Shown: positions 21,537-30,554 of the stretch, in pieces
Layout of the letters: the number at the start of each line of letters is the position of its first letter
How positions within the stretch are numbered: the first letter of the stretch is position 1
Position numbers and translations under genes: made by a program
Source: Brevundimonas sp.
GTDB lineage: Bacteria > Pseudomonadota > Alphaproteobacteria > Caulobacterales > Caulobacteraceae
NCBI RefSeq assembly: GCF_029945885.1
Contig: NZ_JAQSDK010000004.1
Coordinates: 248,001 to 312,000, forward strand
Direction of reading: 5' to 3'
Length of the DNA stretch: 64,000 bases
The notes under the pieces: model-generated
What the model was told of the DNA's origin: nothing
Databases searched by the model: none
The model's input: the letters and a program-made list of their open reading frames with translations, nothing else

Positions 21537-22301
21537 ATGCACACAGCCCTGGTCGTCGCGCACCCTGGTCATGAATTGCGGATGTCGGCCTGGGTGCGGC
21601 GCGCGCGGCCGCGGCTGTCGATCATCGCCCGCGGCTCGCGCTCGGGCCAGTCGGAACGGCGGATCGAGGCCAGCCGTCGCCTGGCCGATGTGCTCGGGGC
21701 CGTGCCGACCGCACCATTCGGGGCGGCCTTTGATGTCGACCTGTACCGCTGGATGATGGCCGGGGACGCGGCCCCCTTTCTGGACCTGGTCGACACCCTG
21801 GCGGCGGGCTTTTGCGCGGGGGCGGTGACCACTGTCGTCACCGACGGCTGGCAGAACTATAATCCGGTCCATGACCTGACCCATCTGATGACCCGGGTCG
21901 CCGCCGCCGAGGCGGGACAGACCCTCGGCCGGGCCGTGACCTGTCTCGACTATCCGGTGGTGCTGGGCGATCTCGCCGCCGCCCCGGCCGGCCCCGCCGT
22001 CGCGGTCCTCGACCTCGACCCGCAACAGCGGGCGGACAAACAGGCGCTGGTCGATCGCTATCCCGAAATCGCCGACGACGTGGCCAGCCTGTCGGCCAGC
22101 GCCGGTCCGGCCGCCTTCACCCGCGAGTCCCTGCACCGGCCGCTGCCCCTGGCGGACCTGATCCCCACCGACCGCCCCCCCCTCTATGAGGCCTGGGGCG
22201 AGGACCGGGTCCGCGCCGGCGTCTATGCCGAGGCCCTGCGCTGGTCCCATATGGTGCCGATCGTCAGCCGGCTGGCCCGGCGGCTGGAGGCCGCCGGATG
22301 A
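21537..22301 (+). CDS. PIG-L-superfamily-like protein of unknown function
   Basis: A 254-residue protein. It opens MHTALVVAHPGHELRMSAWV, which resembles the AHPDDE zinc motif of PIG-L (N-acetylglucosaminyl deacetylase) proteins, but with GH in place of the catalytic and ligand Asp residues. A later NPVHDLTHLM segment could supply further His ligands. VVTDGWQNYNP in between is not typical of known PIG-L enzymes. It is coupled by a four-base overlap to a glycosyltransferase, so a role in glycan metabolism is plausible but unproven. It may be catalytically altered or a distinct family. Confidence 0.55.
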   Translation: MHTALVVAHPGHELRMSAWVRRARPRLSIIARGSRSGQSERRIEASRRLADVLGAVPTAPFGAAFDVDLYRWMMAGDAAPFLDLVDTLAAGFCAGAVTTVVTDGWQNYNPVHDLTHLMTRVAAAEAGQTLGRAVTCLDYPVVLGDLAAAPAGPAVAVLDLDPQQRADKQALVDRYPEIADDVASLSASAGPAAFTRESLHRPLPLADLIPTDRPPLYEAWGEDRVRAGVYAEALRWSHMVPIVSRLARRLEAAG

Positions 22302-23797
22302 CCGGGCTGCGGGTGCTGATCACCAATATCACCCTGGCCGGCCGGACCGGGACCGAGATCGTGGTCCGCGACCTGGCCCTCGGCCTGGCCCGGGCCGGCG
22401 ACCGGCCGATGGTCTATGCGCCGCGATCGGGGCCGATCGCCGACGCACTGCGCCGAGCCGGCATTCCGGTGGTCAATGACATCGCTGCCGTGCCCGCGAC
22501 CCCGGACGTGATCCACGGCCATCATGTGATCCAGACCGCGGTCGCCCTGGCCCGCTATCCGCAGGTGCCGGCGGTCTTTGTCTGTCACGACCGGGAGGCC
22601 TGGCATGACACGCCGCCCCGCCTGCCCGGGGTCCGCGCCTGGGCCACGGTCAGCGACAGCTTCCGCACCCGGGTCGCCGCCGATACCGGCCTGGCCCCGG
22701 AGGCGGTGCAGCTGGTGCTCAACGGTGTCGACACCGACCGGTTTCAGCCGGGCCCGGCCCTGCCGCCACGCCCGCGCCGGGCCCTGGCCTTCGCCAAGAA
22801 CCAGGGCCATCTCGACGGCATCCGCACGGCCTGCGCCCGGCGCGACATCAGCCTCGATGTGGTCGGGGCCGCGGTCGGGCGGATCGTCGACGCACCCGAG
22901 GCCCTGCTCCCGGCCTATGACCTGGTCTTCGCCAGTGCCCTGACGGCGATCGAATCCCTGGCCTGTCTGCGGGCGGTGGTGGTGTGTGACGGTCGCGGTC
23001 TGGCCGGGATGGCGGACCTGCCGACCTATGAGGCCCTGCGCCACGGCAATTTCGGGGTCGGCACCTTCACCGGCCCGGTCACCGCCGGGGCGGTCGGGGC
23101 GGCGATCGACCGCTATGATCCGGTCATGGCCGTGGCAGTGGGGCAGCGGCTGCGCGCCGAGGCCGGACTGACGGCCTGGACCGATCGCTGGCGCGCCGTC
23201 TATGCCGGGATCCTGGCGAGCCCGGCCGGGCCGGAGGACAGCGAGGCCCGCAACCTGGCCCTGGCCGTCCATCTCCAGACCTGGGACCCGGCGGTCGCGC
23301 CGTCGTCCTGGACCGCCGAGCGGGCGAGCCTGATCCGGACCCTGGCCCGGCTCGGCAGCGGGCTGGAGCCGCTGGATCCCGGGGTGTCCGTCGCCGCCAC
23401 GGACGGCGATCGCCTGGCCCTGACCGGATTTCATACGCCGGAAGCCTGGGGGGTATGGTCGGCGCAACCGACGTGCAGCCTGCGCTTTCGCCCGGCCACG
23501 GCGTTCGGTCCCGGCCGCATCCGCCTGCGTCTGGCCCCGTTCCTGCCGGCCGGCTCGCCCGACGCGCGCCTGACGGTCACCCTCAACGGCCAGCCGCTGG
23601 GCGAGCTGTCGTTCCCGGGCGCGGACGGTGCCGAGCCGCGCGATGTCTGGTTCGCAGTCGATGCCCTCGACGGGGTGACCGACGCCTGGCTCGGCTTCCA
23701 CTCGACCCCCTGCCGCTCGCCGGTCTCGCTCGGTCTCTCGGCGGACGGGCGTCGTCTCGGCTTCAGCCTGATCGAGGTCGCGATCGAGCCCGACTGA
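22298..23797 (+). CDS. Glycosyltransferase (GT4-like) with C-terminal beta-rich domain
   Basis: A 499-residue protein. Residues 1-165 look like a GT-B N-terminal domain: RVLITNITLAGRTGTEIVVR, GIPVVNDIAAVP, DVIHGHHVIQTAVAL, VSDSFRTRVAADTGL and the LVLNGVDTDRFQPG turn seen in GT4 enzymes. Residues about 175-310 form a reduced second lobe. The last 110 residues (SLRFRPATAFGPGRIRLRLA onward) read as a beta-sandwich, possibly carbohydrate-binding. The acceptor is unknown. Overlaps the PIG-L-like gene by four bases. Confidence 0.78.
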   Translation: MTGLRVLITNITLAGRTGTEIVVRDLALGLARAGDRPMVYAPRSGPIADALRRAGIPVVNDIAAVPATPDVIHGHHVIQTAVALARYPQVPAVFVCHDREAWHDTPPRLPGVRAWATVSDSFRTRVAADTGLAPEAVQLVLNGVDTDRFQPGPALPPRPRRALAFAKNQGHLDGIRTACARRDISLDVVGAAVGRIVDAPEALLPAYDLVFASALTAIESLACLRAVVVCDGRGLAGMADLPTYEALRHGNFGVGTFTGPVTAGAVGAAIDRYDPVMAVAVGQRLRAEAGLTAWTDRWRAVYAGILASPAGPEDSEARNLALAVHLQTWDPAVAPSSWTAERASLIRTLARLGSGLEPLDPGVSVAATDGDRLALTGFHTPEAWGVWSAQPTCSLRFRPATAFGPGRIRLRLAPFLPAGSPDARLTVTLNGQPLGELSFPGADGAEPRDVWFAVDALDGVTDAWLGFHSTPCRSPVSLGLSADGRRLGFSLIEVAIEPD

Positions 23798-23805
23798 CGC
23801 CCGGC

Positions 23806-25080
23806 TCAATCTCCGTCGGGCGGCGGCGTTCCCCGCTTGCGCCCGTCGCGCCGGATGCGCCGGTTCATCAGCCGGTTGGACAGGGCCTCGGCGTGTTTCA
23901 GGGTAAAGGCCAGGGCCGCGGGACTGCCCAGCCTGGCCCCGACGCTGTCGGCGACCACCGCCCCGCGCTCGCCGATCGGCCGGACCGCACCGGTGGTGGT
24001 GTCGATCGCGGTCTGGTGTTCGATCTCGGCGTTCAGCTCGGCCCCGAGGATGATGATCTGCACCGACAGCCAGGTCCACAGCAGGAAGCCCATCATCGCC
24101 GCCAGCGGCCCGTAGGCGGCGGTGCGCACGAAGGTCTGCAGATACCAGCTGAACAGGAAGGACACCGCCAGGCTGGCCGTGGCCGCGAACACCGCCCCCG
24201 GGGTCAGCCAGCGCCAACGGGCGCGGCTGCGGCACGGGCCAAACCGGTAGATGGTCGCCAGGGCGATTCCATAGCCGACCAGCAGCACCGGCCAGCGCAG
24301 CGGGGCCAGGTAATTCCATTCCGCGGCCAGGCCGAATACCCCCAGCACCAGCGGTACCCCGACCACCAGGGCGGCGGTCAGGAACACCGCCATCAGGCCG
24401 GACAGGGTGAAGGCCATGCAGATCAGGTTGTAGTGCAGGAAGTTGCGACGCTCGACCTGGTGGTAGGCGACGTTGAGCCCGTAGAACAGGGTCTTGATGC
24501 CGCTGTTGGCCACCCACAGCGACAGCAGCAGGGTCCAGGCCAGGGTCAGGGTCATCTGCGGCTTGGTGGTCTCGGCCAGTCGCTGCATCTCACCGCCGAG
24601 GAAGCCCGCCACGCCGGACGGCAGCACCGAATACAGGAATTGCAGCCGGTTCCAGGCGTCGGCCGGATCGGCGAACAGGCCGTAGACGGTGACGAAGGCG
24701 GCCAGGGTCGGGAACAGCGACAGCACGATGAAGAAGGTCACGCCCCCGGCCAGGAAGCCGACCCGGTCGCCGAAATAGGAGACCCCGACCCGCCACAGGA
24801 TGTCGCTCCAGCCGCGGTGCGGAATCTGGATCGGCCGCCGCGCCAGCCGGCCGCGACCGGGCTCGCGCGCCTCGAACTCCTCCGGCGTCGGCGGCGGGGG
24901 CGGCGGTTCGGGCGGACGGAAGCCGCGCAGGTCCAGCCCGACCCTGTGGCCCTGGCGATGCAGCAGATGGATGGCCCCGGCCCCGGCGACCAGCCCGCCG
25001 GCAACCGCCCCCAGCAACCGCAGCAGGCGCAGGCCGGATGACGCCCTGGCGGGTGACGATGACTTCGATCTGGTGCCCAT
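23806..25080 (-). CDS. YihY/virulence factor BrkB family membrane protein
   Basis: A 424-residue protein. A soluble N-terminal part of about 90 residues includes a Pro-rich run and an ARRPIQIPHRGWSDILWRV segment; six membrane helices follow, starting FLAGGVTFFIVLSLFPTLAA, which is the YihY signature. The end is basic and hydrophilic. The family is widely conserved with no settled function; the old RNase BN name is not correct for it. The ATG at 25080 is the likely start. Divergent from prmC by 72 bases and convergent with the glycosyltransferase. Confidence 0.87.
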   Translation of the reverse strand: MGTRSKSSSPARASSGLRLLRLLGAVAGGLVAGAGAIHLLHRQGHRVGLDLRGFRPPEPPPPPPTPEEFEAREPGRGRLARRPIQIPHRGWSDILWRVGVSYFGDRVGFLAGGVTFFIVLSLFPTLAAFVTVYGLFADPADAWNRLQFLYSVLPSGVAGFLGGEMQRLAETTKPQMTLTLAWTLLLSLWVANSGIKTLFYGLNVAYHQVERRNFLHYNLICMAFTLSGLMAVFLTAALVVGVPLVLGVFGLAAEWNYLAPLRWPVLLVGYGIALATIYRFGPCRSRARWRWLTPGAVFAATASLAVSFLFSWYLQTFVRTAAYGPLAAMMGFLLWTWLSVQIIILGAELNAEIEHQTAIDTTTGAVRPIGERGAVVADSVGARLGSPAALAFTLKHAEALSNRLMNRRIRRDGRKRGTPPPDGD

Positions 25081-25152
25081 CGGCGCTATCAACGGCCTCC
25101 GTGTTGCGGCGTTCCGCTTGAAATCGCCCCAAAGCCGCGTCAAGCAGCCTTC

Positions 25153-26046
25153 ATGACCGATAGCACGCCCGCCCCGACTCTCGTCACCGCCTGGAAAACC
25201 GCCCAGGCCCGGCTCAAGGCCGGCCGCATCGACAGCCCGGCCATCGACGCCCGCCTGTTGCTCGAGGTCGCCGCCGGGGTCGGCCGCACCGACATCCTGA
25301 CCGATCCGCACCGGGCCCTGACCCCCGACCAGGCCGCCGCCTATGCGGCGATGATCGACCGCCGGCTGAAGCGCGAGCCGGTGTCGCGCATCCTCGGCCG
25401 CAAGGGGTTCTGGAAGATCATGCTCAACGTCACCCCCGACGTGCTGAGCCCGCGCCCCGACACCGAGGCCATTCTCGACGTCGTCCTGCTGGCCTTTCCG
25501 CCCCAGGCCGCCTTCCAGATGATCGATCTGGGCACCGGTTCGGGGGCGATCCTGCTGGCCGTCCTGGCCGAGCGTCCGGCCGCGCGCGGCATGGGCACCG
25601 ACATATCGTCCGAGGCCATCGCCGTGGCCAAGGAGAACGCCGCCAATCTCGATCTCGACGCCCGCGCCAGCTTCCTGCGCACCGAATGGGCCACCGGCTT
25701 CGGCCCGGGCACCTTCGACGTGGTGGTGTCCAATCCGCCCTATATTCCCAGCGGAGACATCGCCGGCCTCGACCCCGAGGTGCGCGAGCACGATCCGCAC
25801 CTGGCCCTGGACGGCGGCCCCGACGGCCTGCAGGCCTATCGCGACCTGGCCCCCGAGATCCATCGCATCCTCAAGCCGGGCGGCGTCTTCGCCGTCGAGA
25901 TCGGCTGGGACCAGGGTCCCCAGGTCAAGGCCCTGTTCGCGGCGGCCGGCTTCGCCGACGTCAAGGTGGTCAAGGACCTGTCCAACCGCGACCGCGTCGT
26001 CACCAACGGCCCGGACCCGCGCACCAACCCGATTCCGAAGATGTAA
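25153..26046 (+). CDS. prmC: Release factor glutamine N5-methyltransferase
   Basis: A 297-residue PrmC (HemK). It methylates the Gln of the GGQ motif in RF1 and RF2. The helical N-domain is followed by a SAM domain with IDLGTGSGAILLAVLAERPA and the catalytic NPPY motif (VVSNPPYIPSGDI). PRPDTEAILDVVL is the conserved entry to the methylase domain. It is followed, as usual in Alphaproteobacteria, by a DUF4167 gene. Confidence 0.96.
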   Translation: MTDSTPAPTLVTAWKTAQARLKAGRIDSPAIDARLLLEVAAGVGRTDILTDPHRALTPDQAAAYAAMIDRRLKREPVSRILGRKGFWKIMLNVTPDVLSPRPDTEAILDVVLLAFPPQAAFQMIDLGTGSGAILLAVLAERPAARGMGTDISSEAIAVAKENAANLDLDARASFLRTEWATGFGPGTFDVVVSNPPYIPSGDIAGLDPEVREHDPHLALDGGPDGLQAYRDLAPEIHRILKPGGVFAVEIGWDQGPQVKALFAAAGFADVKVVKDLSNRDRVVTNGPDPRTNPIPKM

Positions 26047-26352
26047 TAATCCTGCCCCGTCAGGGGCGGGGGGCCAGCCGAACAAACCCCTTGGAAACCG
26101 GCCCGTCCCGCGCTAAGCCTTGAACTGTCTCCCACCCAAAACGCACGCCTTGGACCGCTTCAGGCCCATCCACGCGCGCTCGGGGCATGTGATGGTCGGG
26201 CCGGGTCGCCCGGCGAGCCACGGGGCGGCAACGGATTTCCGGATACATCGTCAGCGGGGATTGGCCCCGAACGAGACGGAACGAAGACACGGACGGCGAC
26301 AGGCTGCAGCATGCAGACCGCCCGTTCCCCTGAAAAAGCACGGTAAGTTTCG
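26047..26352. other. Intergenic region between prmC and the DUF4167 gene
   Basis: 306 bases without a convincing gene. A GCCCC/GGGGC hairpin with a GTCA loop at 26054-26067 may end the prmC transcript. The rest presumably holds the promoter and a long leader for the DUF4167 gene; no clear -35/-10 pair was identified. Confidence 0.5.
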
Positions 26353-27414
26353 ATGAGAGATTTCAAGGGCATGAAGCGTCAACGCGGACGCAACAGAAAG
26401 CCCGGCGGCGGTCCCAGCAACGCCAACAGCAGCAATCCGAACCGGTCGTGGGATTCCCAGGGCCCGGAGAACATCAAGGTCCGCGGCAACGCCCAGACGG
26501 TCTATGAGCGCTATCAGCAGCTCGGCCGCGATGCGACCGCCGGCGGCGACCGGGTGCTGGCCGAAAACTACATGCAGCACGCCGAACACTATTTCCGCGT
26601 CCTGCGCGCCCTGCAGCCGCAGCGTTCGGTGTCGGAGATCGCCGCGCGCGAGCTGTCCAACCAGGGCTATGACATCGATTTCGAGGACGAGACCGGGGCC
26701 CAGGCCGCCGCCTTCCTCGCCGCCCAGCAGGCCGCCGACCGCGCGGCCCAGGGCGACACCGGCGACACCCAGGGCGACGGCAATGGCCAGGGCGGCAATC
26801 ATCAGTCCGGCAACACCGCGTCGGGCAACCCGCAGTCCGGCAACGGCCAGCCGCGTGAATGGCGCGACCGGGACGGCAATCGTGAGGCCCGCCCGCCGCG
26901 CAATCGTGACGATCGCCCGCGCGAGGATCGTCCTCGCGACGACCGTCCCCGGGATGACCGGCCCCGCGACGAACGCCCGCGTGAGGATCGTCCGCGGGAC
27001 GACCAGGCCCGGGACGACCAGCCCCGCGCCGAGGGCGACGCCGACGGCGGCCGCCGCGAGACGCGCCGCGAACGCTGGGAACGGCGCCGCAACGAACGCC
27101 CGGCCCGCGGTGAGGGCACCGACGGCGAGAGCGCCGGTTCCGACGACGACCAGTCGCCCGCCGCCGCCGCGCCTGCGGTCGAGGCCGCCGAGGCCGCACC
27201 GGCCCGGACCGAGACCCGCGCCCGCCGCCCGCGTGCCGAACGCGCCCCTCGCGACGAGTCCGCTGACGACGCCCCGACGGCCCTGCCGGGCTTCCTGACC
27301 CGCGCGCCGGTCGCGGCGGCCACACCGGCGGTCCCGGCCGAGGCCACCGACGCCCCGGTCGTCAAACGCCGGGCCCCGCGCAAGAAGGTCGAGGCCCCCG
27401 CCGGCGACGAGTGA
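26353..27414 (+). CDS. DUF4167 domain protein with Arg/Asp repeat tail
   Basis: A 353-residue protein. Residues 7-110 are the DUF4167 domain: MKRQRGRNRKPGGG, then NIKVRGNAQTVYERYQQLGR and ENYMQHAEHYFRVLRALQ. The rest is low complexity: a Gly/Asn stretch, then RPRDD/RPRED repeats (about 26900-27030), then an Ala/Arg/Glu-rich tail, all likely disordered. The basic lead and repeats suggest RNA or ribosome association, which is inference. The start may instead be the internal ATG at 26371, preceded by AAGGG. Always found near prmC in this class. Confidence 0.85.
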   Translation: MRDFKGMKRQRGRNRKPGGGPSNANSSNPNRSWDSQGPENIKVRGNAQTVYERYQQLGRDATAGGDRVLAENYMQHAEHYFRVLRALQPQRSVSEIAARELSNQGYDIDFEDETGAQAAAFLAAQQAADRAAQGDTGDTQGDGNGQGGNHQSGNTASGNPQSGNGQPREWRDRDGNREARPPRNRDDRPREDRPRDDRPRDDRPRDERPREDRPRDDQARDDQPRAEGDADGGRRETRRERWERRRNERPARGEGTDGESAGSDDDQSPAAAAPAVEAAEAAPARTETRARRPRAERAPRDESADDAPTALPGFLTRAPVAAATPAVPAEATDAPVVKRRAPRKKVEAPAGDE

Positions 27415-27494
27415 CCCCTGCGGGGTTGCGGCCGGTCTTGACGGCGGCGGCCCCGACGGCTTCTTGGGGCCCGTGCTCTCCGGAAGGACTGTCC

Positions 27495-28151
27495 ATGCGC
27501 GCGCGTCTTCGCCTGTCGATCATCATTGTCGCTGCTGCCGCCACCCTGGCAGCCTGTGCCTCCGCGCCGCCGCCGCCGCCGCCAGGACCGACGGGCCCGA
27601 CGGGCGCGGTACTGCGCGACTGGCGCAGCATCATCACCAGCACCGACCGCGACCGCTACAACCGCCGTCAGGCGGCCTGGACCCTGGCCCTGCAACAGGC
27701 CCGGCGTCAGCCCGGTTCCGGTGACCTGGCCGGGCTGGGCGATCTGATCGACCCCGCCGCCGCCCTGCCGGGGGTCATCCCTCCGGTCGGCGACTACCGC
27801 TGCCGCACCGTGAAACTGGGCTCCCAGGGCGGCGAGGCCGGGCTCGGCTATGTGGTCTATGACTGGTTCGCCTGCCGGATCGACCAGACCCCGAACGGGC
27901 TGAAATTCTCCAAATTGACCGGATCCCAGCGTCCCGGTGGCCTGCTGTTCCCGGATAGCCGCGATCACATGGTCATGCTGGGGTCGGTGGCCCTGGCAGA
28001 CGAACCGCCCGCCAACTCCTACGGTCAGCGCCCCGAGCGCGACCTCGTCGCCGTGCTGGAACGGATCGGTGCGCGCCGCTGGCGGCTGGTCATCCCCTGG
28101 CCCCAGAACGAATCCAACCTCGACCTGATCGAACTGGTGCCGGTCGGCTAG
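27495..28151 (+). CDS. DUF4893-like lipoprotein
   Basis: A 218-residue protein with a signal peptide (MRARLRLSIIIVAAAATLAA) and Cys21 lipobox, followed by a Pro-rich linker. The mature domain has WRSIITSTDRDRYNRRQAAW, GDYRCRTVKLGSQ, YDWFACRI and DRDHM-like loops, ending in WPQNESNLDLIELVPVG. This pattern matches DUF4893. The start has GGAAGGA upstream. No function is known. Confidence 0.8.
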   Translation: MRARLRLSIIIVAAAATLAACASAPPPPPPGPTGPTGAVLRDWRSIITSTDRDRYNRRQAAWTLALQQARRQPGSGDLAGLGDLIDPAAALPGVIPPVGDYRCRTVKLGSQGGEAGLGYVVYDWFACRIDQTPNGLKFSKLTGSQRPGGLLFPDSRDHMVMLGSVALADEPPANSYGQRPERDLVAVLERIGARRWRLVIPWPQNESNLDLIELVPVG

Positions 28152-28246
28152 GCGGAAAGACTCCCGACTTCGCTTGACCGCCCGACCCCGACCCGTGACT
28201 CTGGTCCCGCGTCGGGTGTTCCGGCGCATGTTTTCAGGGGGTTCAC

Positions 28247-28648
28247 ATGCGCGGTATCGGCGCCACCATCAGTATGGTCGTTCTACTGGCGATCGTTCTC
28301 GGCATCGCCCTCGTCGGCATGCCCACCTACAACGTCTATTCCAAGCAGATGAAGGGCAAGGCCGCCTATGAGGAGGCGGTCCAGAACCGCCGCATCCGCG
28401 TGCTGGAAGCCCAGGCCGCCCTCGATTCCGCCGAGCTGACGGCCCAGGCCGAGATCGCCCGCGCCCGCGGCACCAACGAGGCCAACCGCATCATGGCCGA
28501 AAGCCTCGGCGGCCCCGACAACTACCTGCGCTGGGCCTATATCAACATGCTGCAGGAAACCGCCGGCCAGGGCGACCGCCAGGTCATCTACATCCCCACC
28601 GAGGCCGGCCTGCCCATTCTCGAAGCCGGCCGCCGCGCCGCGCCGTAG
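28247..28648 (+). CDS. Small membrane protein resembling the C-terminal tail of SPFH proteins
   Basis: A 133-residue protein. It has one N-terminal transmembrane helix (ISMVVLLAIVLGIALVGM), then a charged helix rich in Ala/Glu (LEAQAALDSAELTAQAEIAR, ANRIMAESLGG). It ends in YLRWAYINMLQETAGQGDRQ and VIYIPTEAGLPILEAGR. This is the order seen at the end of prohibitin/HflK-like proteins, but the SPFH domain itself is absent. It may be a mini-scaffold or a subunit of a larger SPFH assembly. Confidence 0.6.
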   Translation: MRGIGATISMVVLLAIVLGIALVGMPTYNVYSKQMKGKAAYEEAVQNRRIRVLEAQAALDSAELTAQAEIARARGTNEANRIMAESLGGPDNYLRWAYINMLQETAGQGDRQVIYIPTEAGLPILEAGRRAAP

Positions 28649-28654
28649 GCCTCA

Positions 28655-28678
28655 CCCCGCCGCCTCCGGGCGGCGGGG
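28655..28678. terminator. Hairpin between convergent genes
   Basis: A perfect 10-bp stem CCCCGCCGCC / GGCGGCGGGG with a TCCG tetraloop lies between the SPFH-tail gene and the convergent hydrolase gene. It can serve both directions. Confidence 0.7.
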
Positions 28679-28687
28679 ACGGTCCCG

Positions 28688-30337
28688 TCAGACCTTGGTC
28701 AGCTTCAGGTCCTGATAGTCGTACGAGAAGTCGATGTCGGGCGAGACGCCCTTGACCGTGGCCCGCACCGGCCGGCCGTCCTCGATCTCGAAAGTGATGA
28801 AGGCGTCCTCCTCGCGGGTGTCGGGGAAGCGGGTGCGCATCATCTCGCCGTCATAGGGTTCCAGCGGGCCCTGCAGGGCCGGATTGTGGGTGAAGCTCAG
28901 ATACAGGCCGGTGCGGGCGTTGCGGCCGCGGCCGGTGGTGCGGGCCTCGATGGTGATGTCCCCGTACCAGGGGTCGCGCCAGGTCCCGGCATAGGCCGAC
29001 AGCGGCAGGGAGGGTGCGGCCCCGGCGGCCTGTTTGGCGTCGATCTCGACCGCGGCGGCCAGCGACTTTTCGATGCCTTCCTCGTTGCGGCGCACCGAGT
29101 CGGCGATCCAGTCGAAATCGGTCCTGGCCATGCAGATGTCGGTGATGCCCGAGCGCAGGGCCCGCAGCAGATAGCTCTCCTCGGCATTGGAGAAGACCGA
29201 GAAGCCGATGTTGCGGCCCGGGATCAGCATGGTCGCCGAAATCCCGCCGGGCGAGCCGCCGCCGTGGCTGACCAGCCGCTCGCCGCGATAGTCCTGGACC
29301 TGGAAGCCCATCGCATAGGTCGAGGCGATGGCGCGGCCGGGCAGGGCGGCGGTCGGCCCCTCGGACGACGTGACGATGACGTTGGGCCGCCACATCTCCT
29401 TCGCCGTCTCTTCCGAGAACAGCCGGCTGCCGTCGGGCAGGGCCCCCATGGCCAGCCGCACGGCGATCCATTTCGACCAGTCGACGGCGCTGGCGCAGAT
29501 ACCGCCCGCCGCCGCCGCCGAGTCCCAGTTCCAGATGGCGGCGATCGAGTCGGCGATCGGCCGCATCGGCCCCTGGTAGCGCAGCGGCGGACCGGTGCGG
29601 GCGTGGGGCAGGGCGGACTTCTGCGGATCGGCCAGGCTGGCCATCGGCACGGTGTCGGTCATGCCGACCCGGTCGAGGATCCGGTCCTGGACAAAGTCTT
29701 CCCAGCGCTGGCCCGAGGCGGCGGCCAGCACCTCACCGGCGACCACGAACATCAGGTTGCAATAGTGGTAGCCGGCGCGGAAGCCGTATTCGATCGGCAC
29801 GAACGGCACCCGGGCCATCACCTCTTCACGGCTGCGATCGCTGTTGGGCCAGAACAGCAGGTCCCCGGCCCCCAGACCGAAGCCGGCCCGGTGGCTCAGG
29901 GTGTCGCGCACCGTGATCCGCTCGCCGATCACCGGGTCCGACAGGGTGAAGCCCGGCAGATAGGTCCGAACCGGCTCGTCCCATTTCACCTTCCCCTCGT
30001 CGACCATCATGGCCAGGCCGGCGGCGGTGACGTTCTTGGAGTTGGAGGCGATGGCGAACAGGGTCCGGTCGTCGACCCGCCGCGCCTCGCCCATCTTCCG
30101 CACGCCATAGCCGCGGGTCAGGATGGCCTGGCCGTCCCGGACCACCGCCACCGACAGGGCCGGCTGGTCGGGAAAGGCCGCCATCGCCTGTTGCACGAAG
30201 GCGTCGATCGCCGTGGCCAGGTCGGCATGGTCATTCGCCGCCGCGCGGGCCCAGGCGGGCATCGCCGCCAGGGCGGTCCCGCCCGCGGACAGGGCCAGGG
30301 CGGAACGGCGGGACAGGGTGAGGGGGTGGACGGGCAT
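28688..30337 (-). CDS. Serine hydrolase, class C beta-lactamase-like, exported
   Basis: A 549-residue protein. The start MPVHPLTLSRRSALALSAGG gives a Tat-type signal (SRRSALAL) ending AWARAAA. The penicillin-binding fold motifs are present: SxxK as SNSKN, YxN as YCN in YHYCNLMFVVAG, and HGG in VSHGGGSPGG. A C-terminal DUF3471-like beta domain starts near residue 455 (LSAYAGTWRDPWYGDITI). Members are D-aminopeptidases, esterases or cell-wall hydrolases rather than true lactamases; substrate unknown. The periplasm is the expected site. Confidence 0.9.
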   Translation of the reverse strand: MPVHPLTLSRRSALALSAGGTALAAMPAWARAAANDHADLATAIDAFVQQAMAAFPDQPALSVAVVRDGQAILTRGYGVRKMGEARRVDDRTLFAIASNSKNVTAAGLAMMVDEGKVKWDEPVRTYLPGFTLSDPVIGERITVRDTLSHRAGFGLGAGDLLFWPNSDRSREEVMARVPFVPIEYGFRAGYHYCNLMFVVAGEVLAAASGQRWEDFVQDRILDRVGMTDTVPMASLADPQKSALPHARTGPPLRYQGPMRPIADSIAAIWNWDSAAAAGGICASAVDWSKWIAVRLAMGALPDGSRLFSEETAKEMWRPNVIVTSSEGPTAALPGRAIASTYAMGFQVQDYRGERLVSHGGGSPGGISATMLIPGRNIGFSVFSNAEESYLLRALRSGITDICMARTDFDWIADSVRRNEEGIEKSLAAAVEIDAKQAAGAAPSLPLSAYAGTWRDPWYGDITIEARTTGRGRNARTGLYLSFTHNPALQGPLEPYDGEMMRTRFPDTREEDAFITFEIEDGRPVRATVKGVSPDIDFSYDYQDLKLTKV

Positions 30338-30554
30338 GGCGGTCTCCGGTGTGCGGGACGAGGCTAGACCATTTTGGCCCCGGGTCGAGCCGGGGTGGCA
30401 GCGCCCCGGTTTCGCCGCAACCGCGACGGGGAGGTAACGGTCTGAAATCGTGCGGTCATGACGCAAAAGTAACTAGGGGGCGGTTCGTCTGCCTGTTAAC
30501 CGCCGAACGAGTCGGCGCCCCGGGTGGACGCAGGACCTTGAAGGGGCTGACGCC

